This document shows positions 53,765-64,000 of a stretch of DNA of 64,000 nucleotides, one piece after another. The DNA is from Pseudoips prasinana. Lineage: Eukaryota > Arthropoda > Insecta > Lepidoptera > Nolidae. The translations under genes and the position numbers were made by a program. Numbering within the stretch: the first letter of the stretch is position 1; every line of letters starts with the position of its first letter. The stretch is taken from NCBI GenBank assembly GCA_951640165.1, contig OX621257.1:4971201-5035200 (forward strand). The letters run 5' to 3'. Below the pieces are notes generated by a model. The model was not told where the DNA came from. It saw only the letters and a list, made by a program, of their open reading frames with translations, and searched no databases.

Positions 53765-54172
53765 GGGCTACAGAGTAAGGAACCTCCTTACAATGCGTGC
53801 CGTTCCTATTATTGCCGCGTTTTGTATCCGACCCTTGACCCAGTGATCTAGCGAAAGCCTCTTAAGATGTTGGTCGAGGCTCTTCGCTATGAGACCGTTT
53901 ACGGAGACGACTATCGGGACAATTATTGTTGAGTCCACATCCCACATGGCGGTAACCTCGTGAACCAAATCTAAGTATTTTGACAACTTGTCAGTCTCGG
54001 CTCTTACGAGGTTATCATCAAATGGGACACTGATATCAACAATAAATGCCCGGATAAAATAATAAATTATTATTATTATTGTTATTTGGGGCTTGATGCC
54101 TTGATGGCATCTTGCTACCTCGACCATTACTGATCTGTTGTAGCAGAGCTCCTTGACTTTGTTAAAGTTCAC
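53765..54172 (-). pseudogene. LINE-associated domain with VDISVPFD...KLSKYLDL
   Basis: 134-codon ORF with an internal AAT microsatellite (54055-54085), which inserts a run of Ile. Motifs are EVARCHQGIKPQ, IVDISVPFDDN, KLSKYLDLVHEV, IIVPIVVSVNGLI and TARIVRRFLTL. The D...(E)K..KY layout resembles the restriction-like endonuclease end of some non-LTR elements; that match is a guess. It lies between two RNase H-finger pieces, so it belongs to a LINE cluster. Confidence 0.5.
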
Positions 54173-54176
54173 TGTT

Positions 54177-54440
54177 TTATCCTATATCTTCTAAAAACTC
54201 CCAGATTGATAGTGCAGTGAGTGGTTGTATCTCTTCCGGTTGCATAATATGTTGTCCTAAGTAGATACTTCTACAACGCATTAGCTGCCCGCACGAGCAC
54301 AGAATATGCAAGTTTCCTCTGATTCTTGGCAGAGTCTGCAAATTGTTCTGTCGGCCAACTTTAGGTTGATTCAGCTTGCAGTGTCTGGTGAGAATTCGAG
54401 TTACGGCACATATTTTGTTTGTAGTGGCAGATAACATATA
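54177..54440 (-). pseudogene. LINE ORF2 C-terminal fragment (RNase H finger), second
   Basis: LTRHCKLN, then HILCSCGQLMRCRSIYLGQH and IQPLTALSIWEFLEDIG: C-terminal finger and tail of a non-LTR ORF2. The first Cys residues of the finger are lost. Different in sequence from the fragment at 53170. Confidence 0.65.
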
Positions 54441-54884
54441 GCTCTATATTGCGTAAAAAATGGATACATCTAGAGATAGGAATAAGGATTATTGTTGTAT
54501 AAAAAAATAGTACCTAGGATTGGCTCTTGGCACCTCATAAAACACCACGTACCATACAATAGGGTGACGTCATCTTGCCTAGTGGGAACTCATTAACACG
54601 TCCTCCCTTGCATAAATTGTGTCTAAACTTTGCTTAGGAAATGTTATTATAACACTTATGTATGTTAATATTTGCATTTTCAAATGAGATATTTCTTTGT
54701 TTGGGCAACTCTATAACTATGTATGTATATATTAGTCGTGTAATAGTTTTATTAGTATTATAGAGTCGATGGTAATCTAAATTGTGTTTGTCCATAACTG
54801 GCCACGAGTTTTGTATTATCCAGCAGCGTTCATGAGGTCTTTGAGCGTGAAGTATTTAGTGTACTTAGATTTGGTAATAGGATC
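54441..54884. other. No gene seen
   Basis: AT-rich, unassigned. Confidence 0.4.
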
Positions 54885-55030
54885 AATAGGTCCCCTACAA
54901 GATGGGCCGATGATCTTGTGCGGGTCGCTGGAAATCGCTGGATGCGTATAGCGCATGACCGAGAGATCTTTGGGGGAGGCCTTTGTCCAGCAGTGGACGT
55001 CTTTCGGCTGATATAACGATGATTATGGTG
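54885..55030 (+). pseudogene. RTE-like LINE 3' end
   Basis: ggtcccctacaagatgggcc, cgatgatcttgtgcgggtcg, then tttgggggaggcctttgtcc, agcagtggacgtctttcggc and a GAT tail. It lacks the upstream part present at 55465. Confidence 0.8.
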
Positions 55031-55194
55031 TTTGTGGTGTGTATTCCTATATGTCCACTGGTTGTCTAACTGGTAGAAGGATTGGAGTTTAAATAAAATA
55101 TTTAAAACTCATTCCCGTTCGTCTCATTATTGGTGTGTGTTTCGCTACTAGAAAAGTAGGTTAGGTTAGGACTGCGACCATACATGTTGAACTT

Positions 55195-55435
55195 CATCAT
55201 CAGCCTGAGATCATCTACTGCTGGGCATAGGCGTCTCCCAAAGTTTTCCACAACGTTGCCATTTGGCAGAGTTTGCCTCAGTCACCGCGCCTGGCATGCG
55301 AGTTGGCGACCGCAATTAGGTGGTAGCTTGTACACAGGCGGCGCTGCTACCTGACTACCTTCTATATCCCTCAGTTACCTTTTACACCTACGGGATGATA
55401 TGGGGTGGCCCTGTTTTTCTCTCTACGCCGGGAAC
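55195..55435 (+). repeat. Dispersed repeat G, complete copy
   Basis: catcagcctgagatcatcta to cacctacgggatgatatggg. It is uninterrupted, so it defines the family better than 44222-44660. Confidence 0.7.
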
Positions 55436-55464
55436 ACACATACACACACAATTAATTTAATTTA

Positions 55465-55830
55465 TACTAAGAACAGATTGCTCTTTGGCAATGGAGAGGG
55501 CTATGCTCGGAGTTTCCCTGCGAGATCGAATCAGAAATGTTGAGATCCGCAGGCGAACCAAAGTAACCGACATAGCCGTAAGAATTGCCAAGCTGAAGTG
55601 GCAGTGGGCAGGGCACATAGCTAGTAGAACAGACGGCCGCTGGGGCAGAAAGGTTCTTGAGTGGCGACTACGAACCGGAAGACGCAGCGTGGGCAGGCCC
55701 CCTACAAGATGGACCGATGATCTTGTGCGGGTCGCTAGAAATCGCTGGATGCGGATAACGCAAGACCGGCAATTGTGGAGATCTTTGGGGAGGCCTTTGT
55801 CCTTGTAAGGTGTTTGATATGATGAAGAAC
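55465..55830 (+). pseudogene. RTE-like LINE, C-terminal ORF and 3' end
   Basis: The ORF 55485-55808 encodes MAMERAMLGVSLRDRIRN, AKLKWQWAGHIASRTDGRWG, TGRRSVGRPPTRWTDDL, and NRWMRITQDRQLWRSLG, the C-terminal domain after RT in a common lepidopteran LINE. A one-base loss near the end (gggg for ggggg) shifts the last residues. It ends at a GATGAT tail near 55825. No RT is upstream. This is the best-preserved copy of the family in the window. Confidence 0.8.
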
Positions 55831-56214
55831 AGATTATCCCGCGTGAACGGCCGTCCGTATGCACGTCCACGCTCCACAGAGTCCGTGCCTTGGGCAAGCA
55901 TAGTATTCTAGCCCGTCTTCACACAGGGGCCACGGAATAACTTAAGCCATAAACTACAACTGTAACTCAACAACAAACTTAGATTGCGTTGAAACGTTTA
56001 ATAAGAAAGAATGAGCACTATAAGGAGTTGTATTAAAATAGGCGTCTCTACATTTCAGGGCAGCTCTATAAACTCTTTGCTAACTTCTTTGTAACTGTAA
56101 TTGACGACTTGGCTAGAAAAGACTCTGGGTTTGCTATTTGTTCCCTTTAAAAAGATAATTCCTTTCTATTTTTTGACTCGACTGACCAAAACCGTAGTGT
56201 GTGGGCCATTCAAC
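55831..56214. other. No gene seen
   Basis: Short ORFs on both strands without motifs. Confidence 0.35.
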
Positions 56215-56455
56215 AAAATGGTATATAATGGCACATGTTTGCCGCAGTTAGTGGATTCGATTCCGACCCAGGACAGATATTTGTCTGCACGAACATGTCT
56301 GTTTGTCCTGGGTCTGAGTGGAACTATTTATATACGTAAGTATGTATTTACAAAGAAAAGTAGTATATCAGTTATCTGGTTTCCATAGTAAAAGCTCTGC
56401 TTAGTTTGGGATCAGATGTTCGTGTGTGAATAATGTCCTAAGATTTTATTATATG
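56215..56455 (+). mobile_element. SINE-B, near-full copy
   Basis: Head region ggcacatgtttgccgcagtt, B box gtggattcgattccgac, then gaacatgtctgtttgtcctg, ccatagtaaaagctctgctt and tgtgtgaataatgtcctaag. Confidence 0.85.
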
Positions 56456-56540
56456 TGTACTATGCGAGTGAACAAAAAGCGTGAAACTCGCGTCATCGCC
56501 ACCGAACGCTTCCCATGAGTTGTATGTATATTGTGTATAT

Positions 56541-57286
56541 ATGTAGACGTAAGCACATCCAGCTACCCCAACCTATCAAATATCCCCAATTTTTTTATTT
56601 AATAATATCTTGGGACAATGTCACACAGATCATCCTAGCCCCAAACTAAGCAAAGCTTGTACTATGGGTACCAGGCGACGATATACATACTTATATAGAT
56701 AGATAAATACTTATATAAGAAATATAATAATAGAAAACATCCATGACTCAGAAACAAATATTCGTGCTCATCACACAAATATTTGCACTTAACGGGATTC
56801 GAACCCAGGACCACCAGCTTCGTAGGCAGGAGCACTACCAACTAGGCTACGGTGACCGGCGACCGTCGTTTCGAAATTTTATTTTCAAATTTCGAAAACT
56901 TACAGCTAATAGGTTACAATTATTTCAGATTAATAAAAAAGAGATGGCCAATTAAAAGTTTTCAGAAATAACTTAATAAAAACATAATTTATACAAAGGC
57001 AAGTGTTTGTTAGGAAATCCTCGCATGCATATCTACTATGTTATTAATTCACATATTTATAATGCTAACACTGTTAATTAATTAAATTGGCTGCTATTAC
57101 TCATAAACTCATAACACATGGTTCTTTTTATGCTTGAAGCACTTGAGTGAAAGAGGTCGATGTCGACTATCTGACTTACAGTGTTATATGTATGTAATTG
57201 CAAGTGAACCTTATGCTTTTGTGATAAAGTTGAAAATCGATAAAATAAATTTGACAGATTGGGGTAGCTGGATGTGCTGGCGTCTG
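56541..57286. mobile_element. MITE-1 halves with SINE-A copy 10 between
   Basis: The left arm (56541-56590) is followed by a minus-strand SINE-A (56600-56857), 330 bp of unassigned DNA, then the right MITE half (57190-57286, gtgaaccttatgcttttgtg to ggcgtctg, flanked by TA). One MITE split by at least two events, or two half-MITEs, cannot be told apart. Confidence 0.65.
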
Positions 57287-57289
57287 TAC

Positions 57290-57830
57290 ATAGATATACC
57301 TCCATGCATTATTAAACATTACATATAGACAAAGAGTATATCTCAAGTGAAGTGTCAACTATTATATTGTAGATTATTTAAATTAGAGATTATAGAAAAT
57401 AGTTGTCACTTCTATCAGTTCTCTCCAACTGCCCTGCATGTTTTTTTTACAAAACGAAGGAATGACTTGCCAACTATCTTTGTTCACATGACGTGATATG
57501 GTAAAAACTTGTCACGCCAAAGATAACATTGCGAACAACAAACTGACAACTGACAGCAAGTATAAAAAGCGTAACGTACAGGAATCATAATAAAAATCAA
57601 ATAGAAACAATAATCCGAAAGCACAAATCCATTTTACCTGTCACAGCAAAAATATAAGCGACTACTACAAACAAGACTACGGACTCAAGAATATGAATAA
57701 TTGAATAATAGTATGAGATACGATGACACTTTTTCTACTTTCATGTTTCTTTTTATGTCTTTTACGGTGGCAGATAATTTCTATTGTAAAAAGAATTTCT
57801 ATTTTTGAATGATCGATGATTAAATAAGTT
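57290..57830. other. No gene seen
   Basis: A TATA-like gtataaaaagcg at about 57560 has no ORF or known promoter context. Confidence 0.4.
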
Positions 57831-57834
57831 GTAG

Positions 57835-57905
57835 AGACCGGAAATTGTGGAGATCCTTGGGGAAGCCTTTGTCCAGCAGTGGGCGTCTTTCAGCTGATAT
57901 AGTGA
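57835..57905 (+). repeat. RTE-like LINE 3' tail
   Basis: accggaaattgtggagatcc, ggggaagcctttgtccagca, gtgggcgtctttcagctgat. Confidence 0.75.
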
Positions 57906-58869
57906 TCATGACCTTTGTGCTATGTCATTCTATTTTGTTATTTATTTCTCTTTTAGTTTTAGTACGTACATAAATTCCAAATTAAAAAAAAAAAAATTTT
58001 ACCTTTATTTCTACAGTTGCTGGACACGTACTATTTGAAATATTTAGAGTTCCTACCCCTAAAAAGGTTGTCAGAAAGAAATCGCTTATTTATTTCTATA
58101 TTATTTATATCGTGAAACTACAATAAGTACATCAAACATTATTGTTATTATTATACATGATATTGGGAATTAGCAAAATTACACATAATATTAAATTTAC
58201 AAAACATTACTATAAAAATGTCACCACCTAGTTCACAGGCTATAAGGCTATTAAACAGGACTACAGCTTGGTTAGTGGGAGCGTATTGAGCAGTGCCTAT
58301 CATACCTGTGGTGCAGCCAGCAACCGGTGCAAGCGTAATCTAGTGTACAGGTTCGGAGCAAATAGGGAACAACGGGATAACGCAGATGGATTATCTATTT
58401 CTCTGCTGAGCAGTAGATTGAAATGTAGCATTAGAGCATTCTTTCATCGTAATTTAAGGGTACTTAATCCTTCCATGCCAGATACGAACATATGGATACA
58501 GAAAAGGATAGTAATTCTATATGTTTTTATAGAGATATCGAGCAAATTGTCATTGGACCCCTTTTAGCATTATCTTTTATCTTGTTTCGTGTGGGTCCCA
58601 AACTATAGAGCCATTGACTTAGCTCGAAATCAAAATACAAGACAAGAATGGCTTCCGTTTTGTAACTGAGATCATTGCCTCGTAACAAATAATGCAATAA
58701 GATCCCCCATTGTACTAGATTGTGTTATTTGTGTCAAATGTATTTATCCTGTTTGAGTGTGAACAATAAAGAGAATGCTGTTCTATTCTATACGAAAGTG
58801 TTACACCAGTAAATTCTGACAATTACATAGCATGTAATCAAAAGATTATAGGGTATTTGGATTCTGACT
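57906..58869. other. Long stretch without a clear gene
   Basis: ORF 58268-58567 (99 codons) has no recognised motif. 58700-58790 ends in acaataaagagaatgctg and resembles a LINE 3' UTR. Confidence 0.4.
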
Positions 58870-59000
58870 AAGTTTCTTATCATCGTCATCATGCCACCCA
58901 AATGACCTTCACTGCTAAATAAAAGACTCCCTCAAGAATGGAGAGTTATGCCATTCACCACTCTTTGCAGATGGGTTAGCGATCGCAGTATGATTGATGA
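58870..59000 (+). repeat. Dispersed repeat H, partial
   Basis: ccacccaaatgaccttcact, aatggagagttatgccattc and gatgggttagcgatcgcagt. An inverted counterpart is at 59600-59715. Confidence 0.55.
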
Positions 59001-59271
59001 TTTTTAAATGAATGTTATTGTATTATTGTATCCTGTAATGTTTTGGTGTACAATAAAGAGTTATCTTATGATGATCATAGTTCATAAAGGGATTGAACTG
59101 ACCATACTCTAGTACATATTCCCTTAGGATTTCTTTTAAGAGTGATATTGGTCGTTGTTACTAAACTACATAAACTCAGTCTCAACAATTTTATGACAGG
59201 AATACATTTATTCTAGGTCCCCTTCCATATTCCTATTGCAGGTACTTTGTTAACACTATTTCCTCGAATAA

Positions 59272-59467
<196 letters not shown>

Positions 59468-59599
59468 GTGCACTATAGAAAAGAGATTTCTGCTCACAAG
59501 AGTGTTAGTTGTGTAGTTAAGTACCAGCTACAAACATCGATGTGCTGCTTAAAAGACGTCCTAAAGTAATATATAGTAGAGAACGGGAAGTTGAGCCCC

Positions 59600-59715
59600 T
59601 TTATGAACTATGATAATCATACTGCGATCGCTAACCCTTCTGCCAAGCGAGGTGAATGACATAACTCTTTTATCCAGCAGTGAACGTCATTTGGGTGTTA
59701 TGGTGATGGTGATAA
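59600..59715 (-). repeat. Dispersed repeat H, minus copy
   Basis: atactgcgatcgctaaccct, tgccaagcgaggtgaatgac, ccagcagtgaacgtcatttg. Confidence 0.5.
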
Positions 59716-60089
59716 GAAATTTAGTAGTTGATAGAACTTCTATAACAATTAAATCTTCTGAGAAATAATTTAGTCACTCTATGGCACTGTCGGAATCAAG
59801 CTTGAAAGTGACGTATCTTGACTATCAAAGTAAAACCAAGTTCACAGATAACTTTGAACTAAATATACTGAATGGGCGACAAAGGTCCATTTGTTTGCTT
59901 ACATCACGCGAAAACAAATATTCCGCAAATAGGCAAACAACCCAAACCAATTTTTTTACACCGGAAAATGCCTTGTCTCTTATGTGAAAATCAATCCCCG
60001 AAAAACATAATAAAATGTATTTGCAACACGTGTATATGAACAACTCGAATAACGTATGACGTACTTACCATACTTTACTTTATAACATA
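59716..60089. other. No gene seen
   Basis: Overlapping short ORFs on both strands (59781-60043) lack motifs. Confidence 0.35.
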
Positions 60090-60258
60090 CTAGCTGTGCC
60101 CCGCGGTTTTGCTCGCGTTAAACTTCATGAATTATAGCCTATGTGTTAATCCAGGGTGTCAGCTAACTTCATACCAATTTTTATTGAAATCGCTCCAGCC
60201 ATTTAGACGTGAAAAAGGAACATAGACACTCACATACTCACAAATTTTCTAATATTAA
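60090..60258 (-). mobile_element. Non-autonomous Helitron, short type
   Basis: ctagctgtgccccgcgg to caaattttctaatatta. The hairpin is intact (ccccgcgg) but the cgcatttata block is lost. Confidence 0.8.
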
Positions 60259-60321
60259 GTAGTGTGATACATTATTAAAAGAATCTGATTTTGTATATCA
60301 CCCTGTAAACTTTTATTTCAG

Positions 60322-60560
60322 TTTTGTTGAATAAACCAATTGTTAAACCGTTATATCAATACCTTGACTTGCGTAATACTATCTCATTGACTTTGTGGCC
60401 ATTTTCTGTTTCTCGAAGTCATATCTTTCTTTTCCATATAAAAAACGTGCCTAAACGTATGAAAGTTATTTGTGATTTTGATAACCACTTAAAAAGTAGC
60501 ACTTTAAAGAAAACAGACTATGAAATTATTAATTTATTTTATGGAGAGTGGTTACCCTAG
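60322..60560 (+). CDS. Candidate terminal exon of an unrecognised gene
   Basis: A plausible splice acceptor (aacttttatttcag, ending at 60321) is followed by an open frame to the TAG at 60558. The first two bases complete a codon from an upstream exon. The encoded 79 residues (LLNKPIVKPLYQYLDLRN, FHIKNVPKRMKVICDF, ending YEIINLFYGEWLP) have protein-like composition with Lys, Trp and Pro and no repeat relatives in the window. I do not recognise the product. No poly(A) signal is close. It may be chance in AT-rich DNA; 79 codons open is unusual but not decisive. Confidence 0.28.
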
Positions 60561-60794
60561 TTTGAGAGTTGTCGAAGACCATGGCATCCACAACAACTGA
60601 GACCTATGGTTTAACGTGACCTCGGACACAAGGAGTCGCTAAAATATAAACGTCTTTGACTGCTCCGTCTATCATCCTGTATATTCTATTGATGACTGAC
60701 TAGCAAGTTTTGTTTTTCTTTTCACATGTAGTCATCATAATTACATTTATTTTATTCATACACTGTAACAACACGATACTCATTTGTGTACTGT

Positions 60795-61030
60795 TATCTC
60801 ATATATCATGTCAGCTGATTGACGTTCACTGCAGGACAAGCCCCCCTCCCCCCTAAAGATTTCAGTAATCATTTGGATTGGCAGATATGGCTATAATCGC
60901 CACGCTTGGCAGACGGATTAGGGACAGTATGATTGTTATATTACATAGAGAGACGAGAGACGCTGTTGCCCGTTCTTTGGCAGAAATATCCTCGGATAGA
61001 CTACGTCCCGACGGGATGAAATGCTTGTGT
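60795..61030 (+). repeat. Dispersed repeat H, fuller copy
   Basis: tgtcagctgattgacgttca, ctgcaggacaagcccccctc, cacgcttggcagacggatta and gctgttgcccgttctttggc. Colinear with 44890-45075. Confidence 0.65.
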
Positions 61031-61077
61031 GATATGGGTGGTGATATTCGTCGCTGTCAGCCATACAGCAATATAAT

Positions 61078-61327
61078 AATAATAATATCTAGAGACAATG
61101 TCACACAGATCAACCTAGCCCCAAACTAAGCAAAGCTTGTACTATGGGTACCAGGCGATGATATACATACTTATATAGATAGATAAATACTGAAATACAT
61201 AGAAAACATCCATGAGTCAGAAACAAATATTCGTGCTTATCACACAAATATTTGCACTTACCGGGATTCGAACCCAGGACCACCAGCTTTGTAGGCAGGA
61301 ACACTACCAACTAGGCTACGGTGACCG
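61078..61327 (-). mobile_element. SINE-A copy 11
   Basis: Reverse complement, complete: agagacaatgtcacacagat to caactaggctacggtgacc. Confidence 0.93.
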
Positions 61328-61339
61328 TTATCGTATATA

Positions 61340-61475
61340 AGTGAACTATGTCGCTAACTCGCATGCCAAGAGCGGTGACACACGGCAAACCCTTCCAAAT
61401 GGCAACGTTATAGAAACTATTGGAGGAGACATATCTCCAGCAGTGGACTATATTTGGCTGATGATGATGATTATG
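61340..61475 (-). repeat. Dispersed repeat, G/H-like
   Basis: Plus strand gctaactcgcatgccaagag, aaatggcaacgttatagaaa and ccagcagtggactatatttg with a GATGAT tail. Related to repeat G in reverse. Confidence 0.5.
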
Positions 61476-62187
61476 ATGAAAAATTAACACAGACCGCGTT
61501 TCTAGGTGCTTGACCTTGTAAATCACTTACGTACTAGTCCTGGCCACTTACTGTGTTACTGTCAAATAATAAAAAAACTTGTGAGGTGTCAAGGGACACC
61601 CGGATGGAACGAAGTTATTTCTTATTATTTATTATGTACAAAAAACTTGTATACACTCAACAAAAATAATCATCGTGACACCACACTGTTCAATGCGAAA
61701 TAGAAATGAAAATATCTGGCTTGCTTTCTATAAGAGAGAGGAGACAGACAGAGAAAAATGCGCACGTCGCACAGCTGCAAAAAGTGTCGTGACAACTTTT
61801 CGTAAGATTTTTTTCCGTCTAGCCCCCTTTCACAACGCGCGATAAGGAACTTCGTTCCAAAAGAATAAAAATGACGCTGGATCCTGTACTATAACGGCAC
61901 ATAAATAACTGAGTAAAGTCGCAGTGACATTGTAAATCATTCTCAAGATAGATTATGTATTACGGAGACATATTCAATTTAGTGTCTTATTATCTTACTG
62001 AGTGCTAAAATATTATGTGAATTATGACTAGTATCCGGAGGAAAGAGGCGAGGCGAAAGAATATACTGTCAGTAAATTCAATTTAGCCGTCCACTGCGTT
62101 ACTCTAAATCACAATATTCTCACGCAACCGTCGTATAATATTATTGTACTCGAAAACTAATAATATTAATAATATAATAATAATACC
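61476..62187. other. No gene seen
   Basis: Unassigned AT-rich DNA. Confidence 0.4.
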
Positions 62188-62432
62188 GGTCACCGTAGCC
62201 TAGTTGGTAGTGCTCCTGCCTACGAAGCTGGTGGTCCTGGGTTCGAATCCCGGTAAGTACAAATATTTGTGTGATGAGCACGAATATTTGTTTCTGAGTC
62301 ATGGATGTTTTCTATGTATATAAGTATTTATCTATCTATATAAGTATGTATATCGTCGCCTGGTACCCATAGTACAAGCTTTACTTAGTTTGGGGCTAGG
62401 ATGATCTGTGTGACATTGTCCCTAGATATTTT
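62188..62432 (+). mobile_element. SINE-A copy 12
   Basis: Close to family consensus from ggtcaccgtagcctagttgg to gtgacattgtccctagatat, with intact A and B boxes. One of the best copies in the window. Confidence 0.95.
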
Positions 62433-62439
62433 ATAGATA

Positions 62440-62695
62440 ATAACACCCAGCCTCAGGACAAACAGACATGTTTATGCACACAAATATCTGTCCAGGGTGG
62501 GAATAGAACCCGTGAAATTTGCTAACCACGCCAACTGGCCCGTAAATTAGTGCGTCAATAGGCTGACCCAGAAAAGCAGACACAGAACAAATAATCGTGC
62601 TCATCCCACAAAGATTGGTTCTGGGTGGGGATCTAAGCCACGACCTCAGGCTTAGCAGCCAGGGACACTAACCACTACACCAACTGGCCAGTCAT
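62440..62695 (-). mobile_element. Two SINE-B-like heads in tandem
   Basis: 62446-62545 (cagacatgtttatgcacaca, gggtgggaatagaacccgtg) and 62560-62695 (gctcatcccacaaagattgg, ccacgacctcaggcttagca, ctacaccaactggcca). Both end at ccaactggcc, the start of the tRNA-like head. Confidence 0.65.
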
Positions 62696-62839
62696 CATAA
62701 CATCGCAGTAACAAGACTTCGATTGAACAATGCATTCGAACAAACAAAATCCGATGAAACGGCTTTCGCACTGACGTAGGTATTAGACTGCCTAATGCCG
62801 GCGTAGTCTATAAAAAAACAAAACTAAAAATCTACAATC

Positions 62840-63100
62840 ATCATCATCATATCAGCTGAAAGACGTCCACAGCTGGACAAAGGCCTCCCCCAAAGATCTC
62901 CACAATTGCCGGTCTTGCGCTATCCGCATCCAGCGATTTGTTTCGGTGCGCCTCCCGTATGCTTATGCTATTCACTTTTGTACGCTTCTTTGAACCCATT
63001 ATGATGAGAGAATAAATAAATATATTATTATTATTTCCAGCGACCCGCACAAGATCATCGGTCCATCTTGTAGGGGGCCTGCCCACGCTGTAAAATCTAC
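62840..63100 (-). pseudogene. RTE-like LINE 3' end with a 100-bp insert
   Basis: Plus strand shows catcatatcagctgaaagac, caaaggcctcccccaaagat, then the coding part. About 100 bp of foreign sequence (62940-63040) splits it between ccagcgatt and tccagcgacccgc. The LINE resumes to gggggcctgcccacgctg. Confidence 0.75.
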
Positions 63101-63659
63101 AATATGTTGTACAAAATGAAGACATGAAAACAGTCGTAATCCGTGTAATAAATTTAGCAAATAATGTGTACTATTAATGGGGCTGTCACAATATTATGAC
63201 ACTTTTCGTTTTTATATGTTGTTTTACTAAAGTAGAGACTAGACTAGTGTCTGAGAAAAAATATACTTCTTGTAGATAAGTAATGGAATCAGGCGTCACT
63301 TTGCGAAAATCCATAACAATCAAAATACAAAATCAATATGTAGTGTTAATTCCGGTCTCCTTCGAGCACTCGACGATTTAGCAGCCCTTGAGAATGGTCC
63401 GTGGAGGACTGAAACATGTATGCGTGGCGCATGTAATTTGCTTTTTTATATTGTCCTTCTTGCATGTGCACATTTTTGCGGGCGGGAGAGCGGTGCAAAT
63501 TGCATCCCGGCATGATTAAACTGACAATTAGCGGAATCAACACTGCATATTGATTTTATATTTTGAATATACTTCTTGTCGTAATTATAAGATATCATTA
63601 TTTAAAAAGCGTCTCAATGTGTTAAGAATTATCGAATGGATGGTATAAATTCGAAGTGG
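63101..63659. other. No gene seen
   Basis: Unassigned. Confidence 0.35.
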
Positions 63660-63745
63660 CAGTACCACGGTGTGGTGGCGGAGTGGTTAACGCACATGGG
63701 GCCGGATACCCCGTGGTCGTGGGTTCGATTCCCACTTAAATTTAT
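63660..63745 (+). mobile_element. tRNA-like SINE head
   Basis: tggcggagtggttaacgcac (A box, tRNA-Ser/Leu style) and gtgggttcgattcccac (T-arm, perfect 5-bp stem). There is no matching acceptor stem: ggtgtgg at the 5' side would need ccacacc, which is absent. A scrap is at 45487. Confidence 0.6.
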
Positions 63746-63834
63746 ACAATTTATATAAAGATATCTGAAACATTATCATTATTCAGTTAAAAGTGTCGCC
63801 GTAGAAAAACCATTAGTCATTATGTAAATACATA

Positions 63835-64000
63835 CAGACATACATACATTGACTTACGCCTGTTTCCCAGAGGGGTAGGCAGAGACAACGGATTTCCATC
63901 TGTCACGATCTTTGCACACGTCTTTTGCCTCGATTACTGTCATTATATTCTGCACACATGCTCGCCGGTTTAGGGTACTTCTGACCTGCCCTTTCTTCAG
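63835..64000 (-). pseudogene. LINE 3' end entering the window edge
   Basis: Reverse complement of 30780-30955: ATAC tail, then gcctgtttcccagaggggta, ggatttccatctgtcacgat and atgctcgccggtttagggta. It continues past the window. Confidence 0.75.

Noticed and set aside
57540..57720. Promoter with TATA box (gtataaaaagcg)
   Set aside because: No gene, initiator or repeat context supports it in AT-rich DNA.
63670..63742. tRNA gene (Ser/Leu-like)
   Set aside because: The T-arm is good but the acceptor stem does not pair, so it is a tRNA-derived SINE head.

Overview
The window is nuclear DNA of an insect, almost certainly a lepidopteran. It is AT-rich and intron-like, with no operons, ribosome-binding sites or phage genes. 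It is packed with transposable elements of types typical of moths and butterflies: Helitrons with TC...CTAG ends, tRNA-derived and 5S-derived SINEs, mariner, hAT, Ty3/Gypsy, and RTE-, R1- and CR1/Jockey-like LINEs. This placement is inference from repeat content. The only confident host gene is one exon of a class A GPCR on the minus strand (CDS 16802-17246). It resembles the ecdysis-triggering hormone receptor and ends at a phase-1 splice donor. No later exon is seen at lower coordinates, so positions 1-16801 are probably intron of that gene. A second, weak candidate is a terminal exon at 60322-60560 (+).

Layout. 0.6-1.8 kb: RTE-like LINE scrap and a dead mariner. 2.587-6.957 kb (-): Ty3/Gypsy-type element 1, with 468-bp LTRs, TATA target duplication, a SINE in its 3' LTR and an old RNase H-bearing LINE inside. 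7.035-15.657 kb (+): Gypsy element 2, with TACT duplication, relics of gag zinc knuckle, RT and integrase, a 90-bp minisatellite, an internal LINE and a LINE in its 3' LTR. The two elements lie 5' LTR to 5' LTR, 77 bp apart. They share LTR end motifs and a tRNA-Leu-type primer site read through by a gag ORF that starts inside the LTR. 16.3-17.3 kb: MITE and receptor exon. 18-24 kb: SINEs, R1-like LINE tail, RTE tail, Helitron. 24.365-25.646 kb (-): a structurally intact mariner. 25.8-26.5 kb: a hAT-like element carrying only a BED finger, with a MITE inside it. 28-38 kb: nested SINE, MITE and Helitron mosaic, a hexamer satellite and a GC-rich foldback. 39.0-41.3 kb (-): a LINE with RT and C-terminal zinc finger, split by a SINE. 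42-64 kb: further SINE/MITE/LINE mosaic, including a Helitron inserted in another Helitron (50.36-50.71 kb).

Family labels used below. SINE-A: tRNA-derived, about 245 bp, 12 near-full copies. SINE-B: tRNA-derived sister whose 3' part resembles SINE-A. SINE-C: tRNA-derived, with a head reading tggcgcagcgg. SINE-D: tRNA-derived, with a head reading cctcgttggtctagcgg. SINE-E: inserted in LTR 1. 5S-SINE: head resembling 5S rRNA. MITE-1: about 135 bp, terminal inverted repeat beginning CAGACGCCAGC, TA duplication. Helitron orientation is given so that TC...CTAG reads 5'-3' on the stated strand.

Nothing here works as a multi-gene pathway. The biology is element-on-element: nested insertions give relative ages, and two Gypsy elements have near-identical LTRs around decayed interiors, which suggests mobilisation in trans. 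All identifications are from reading the sequence; no database search was run.
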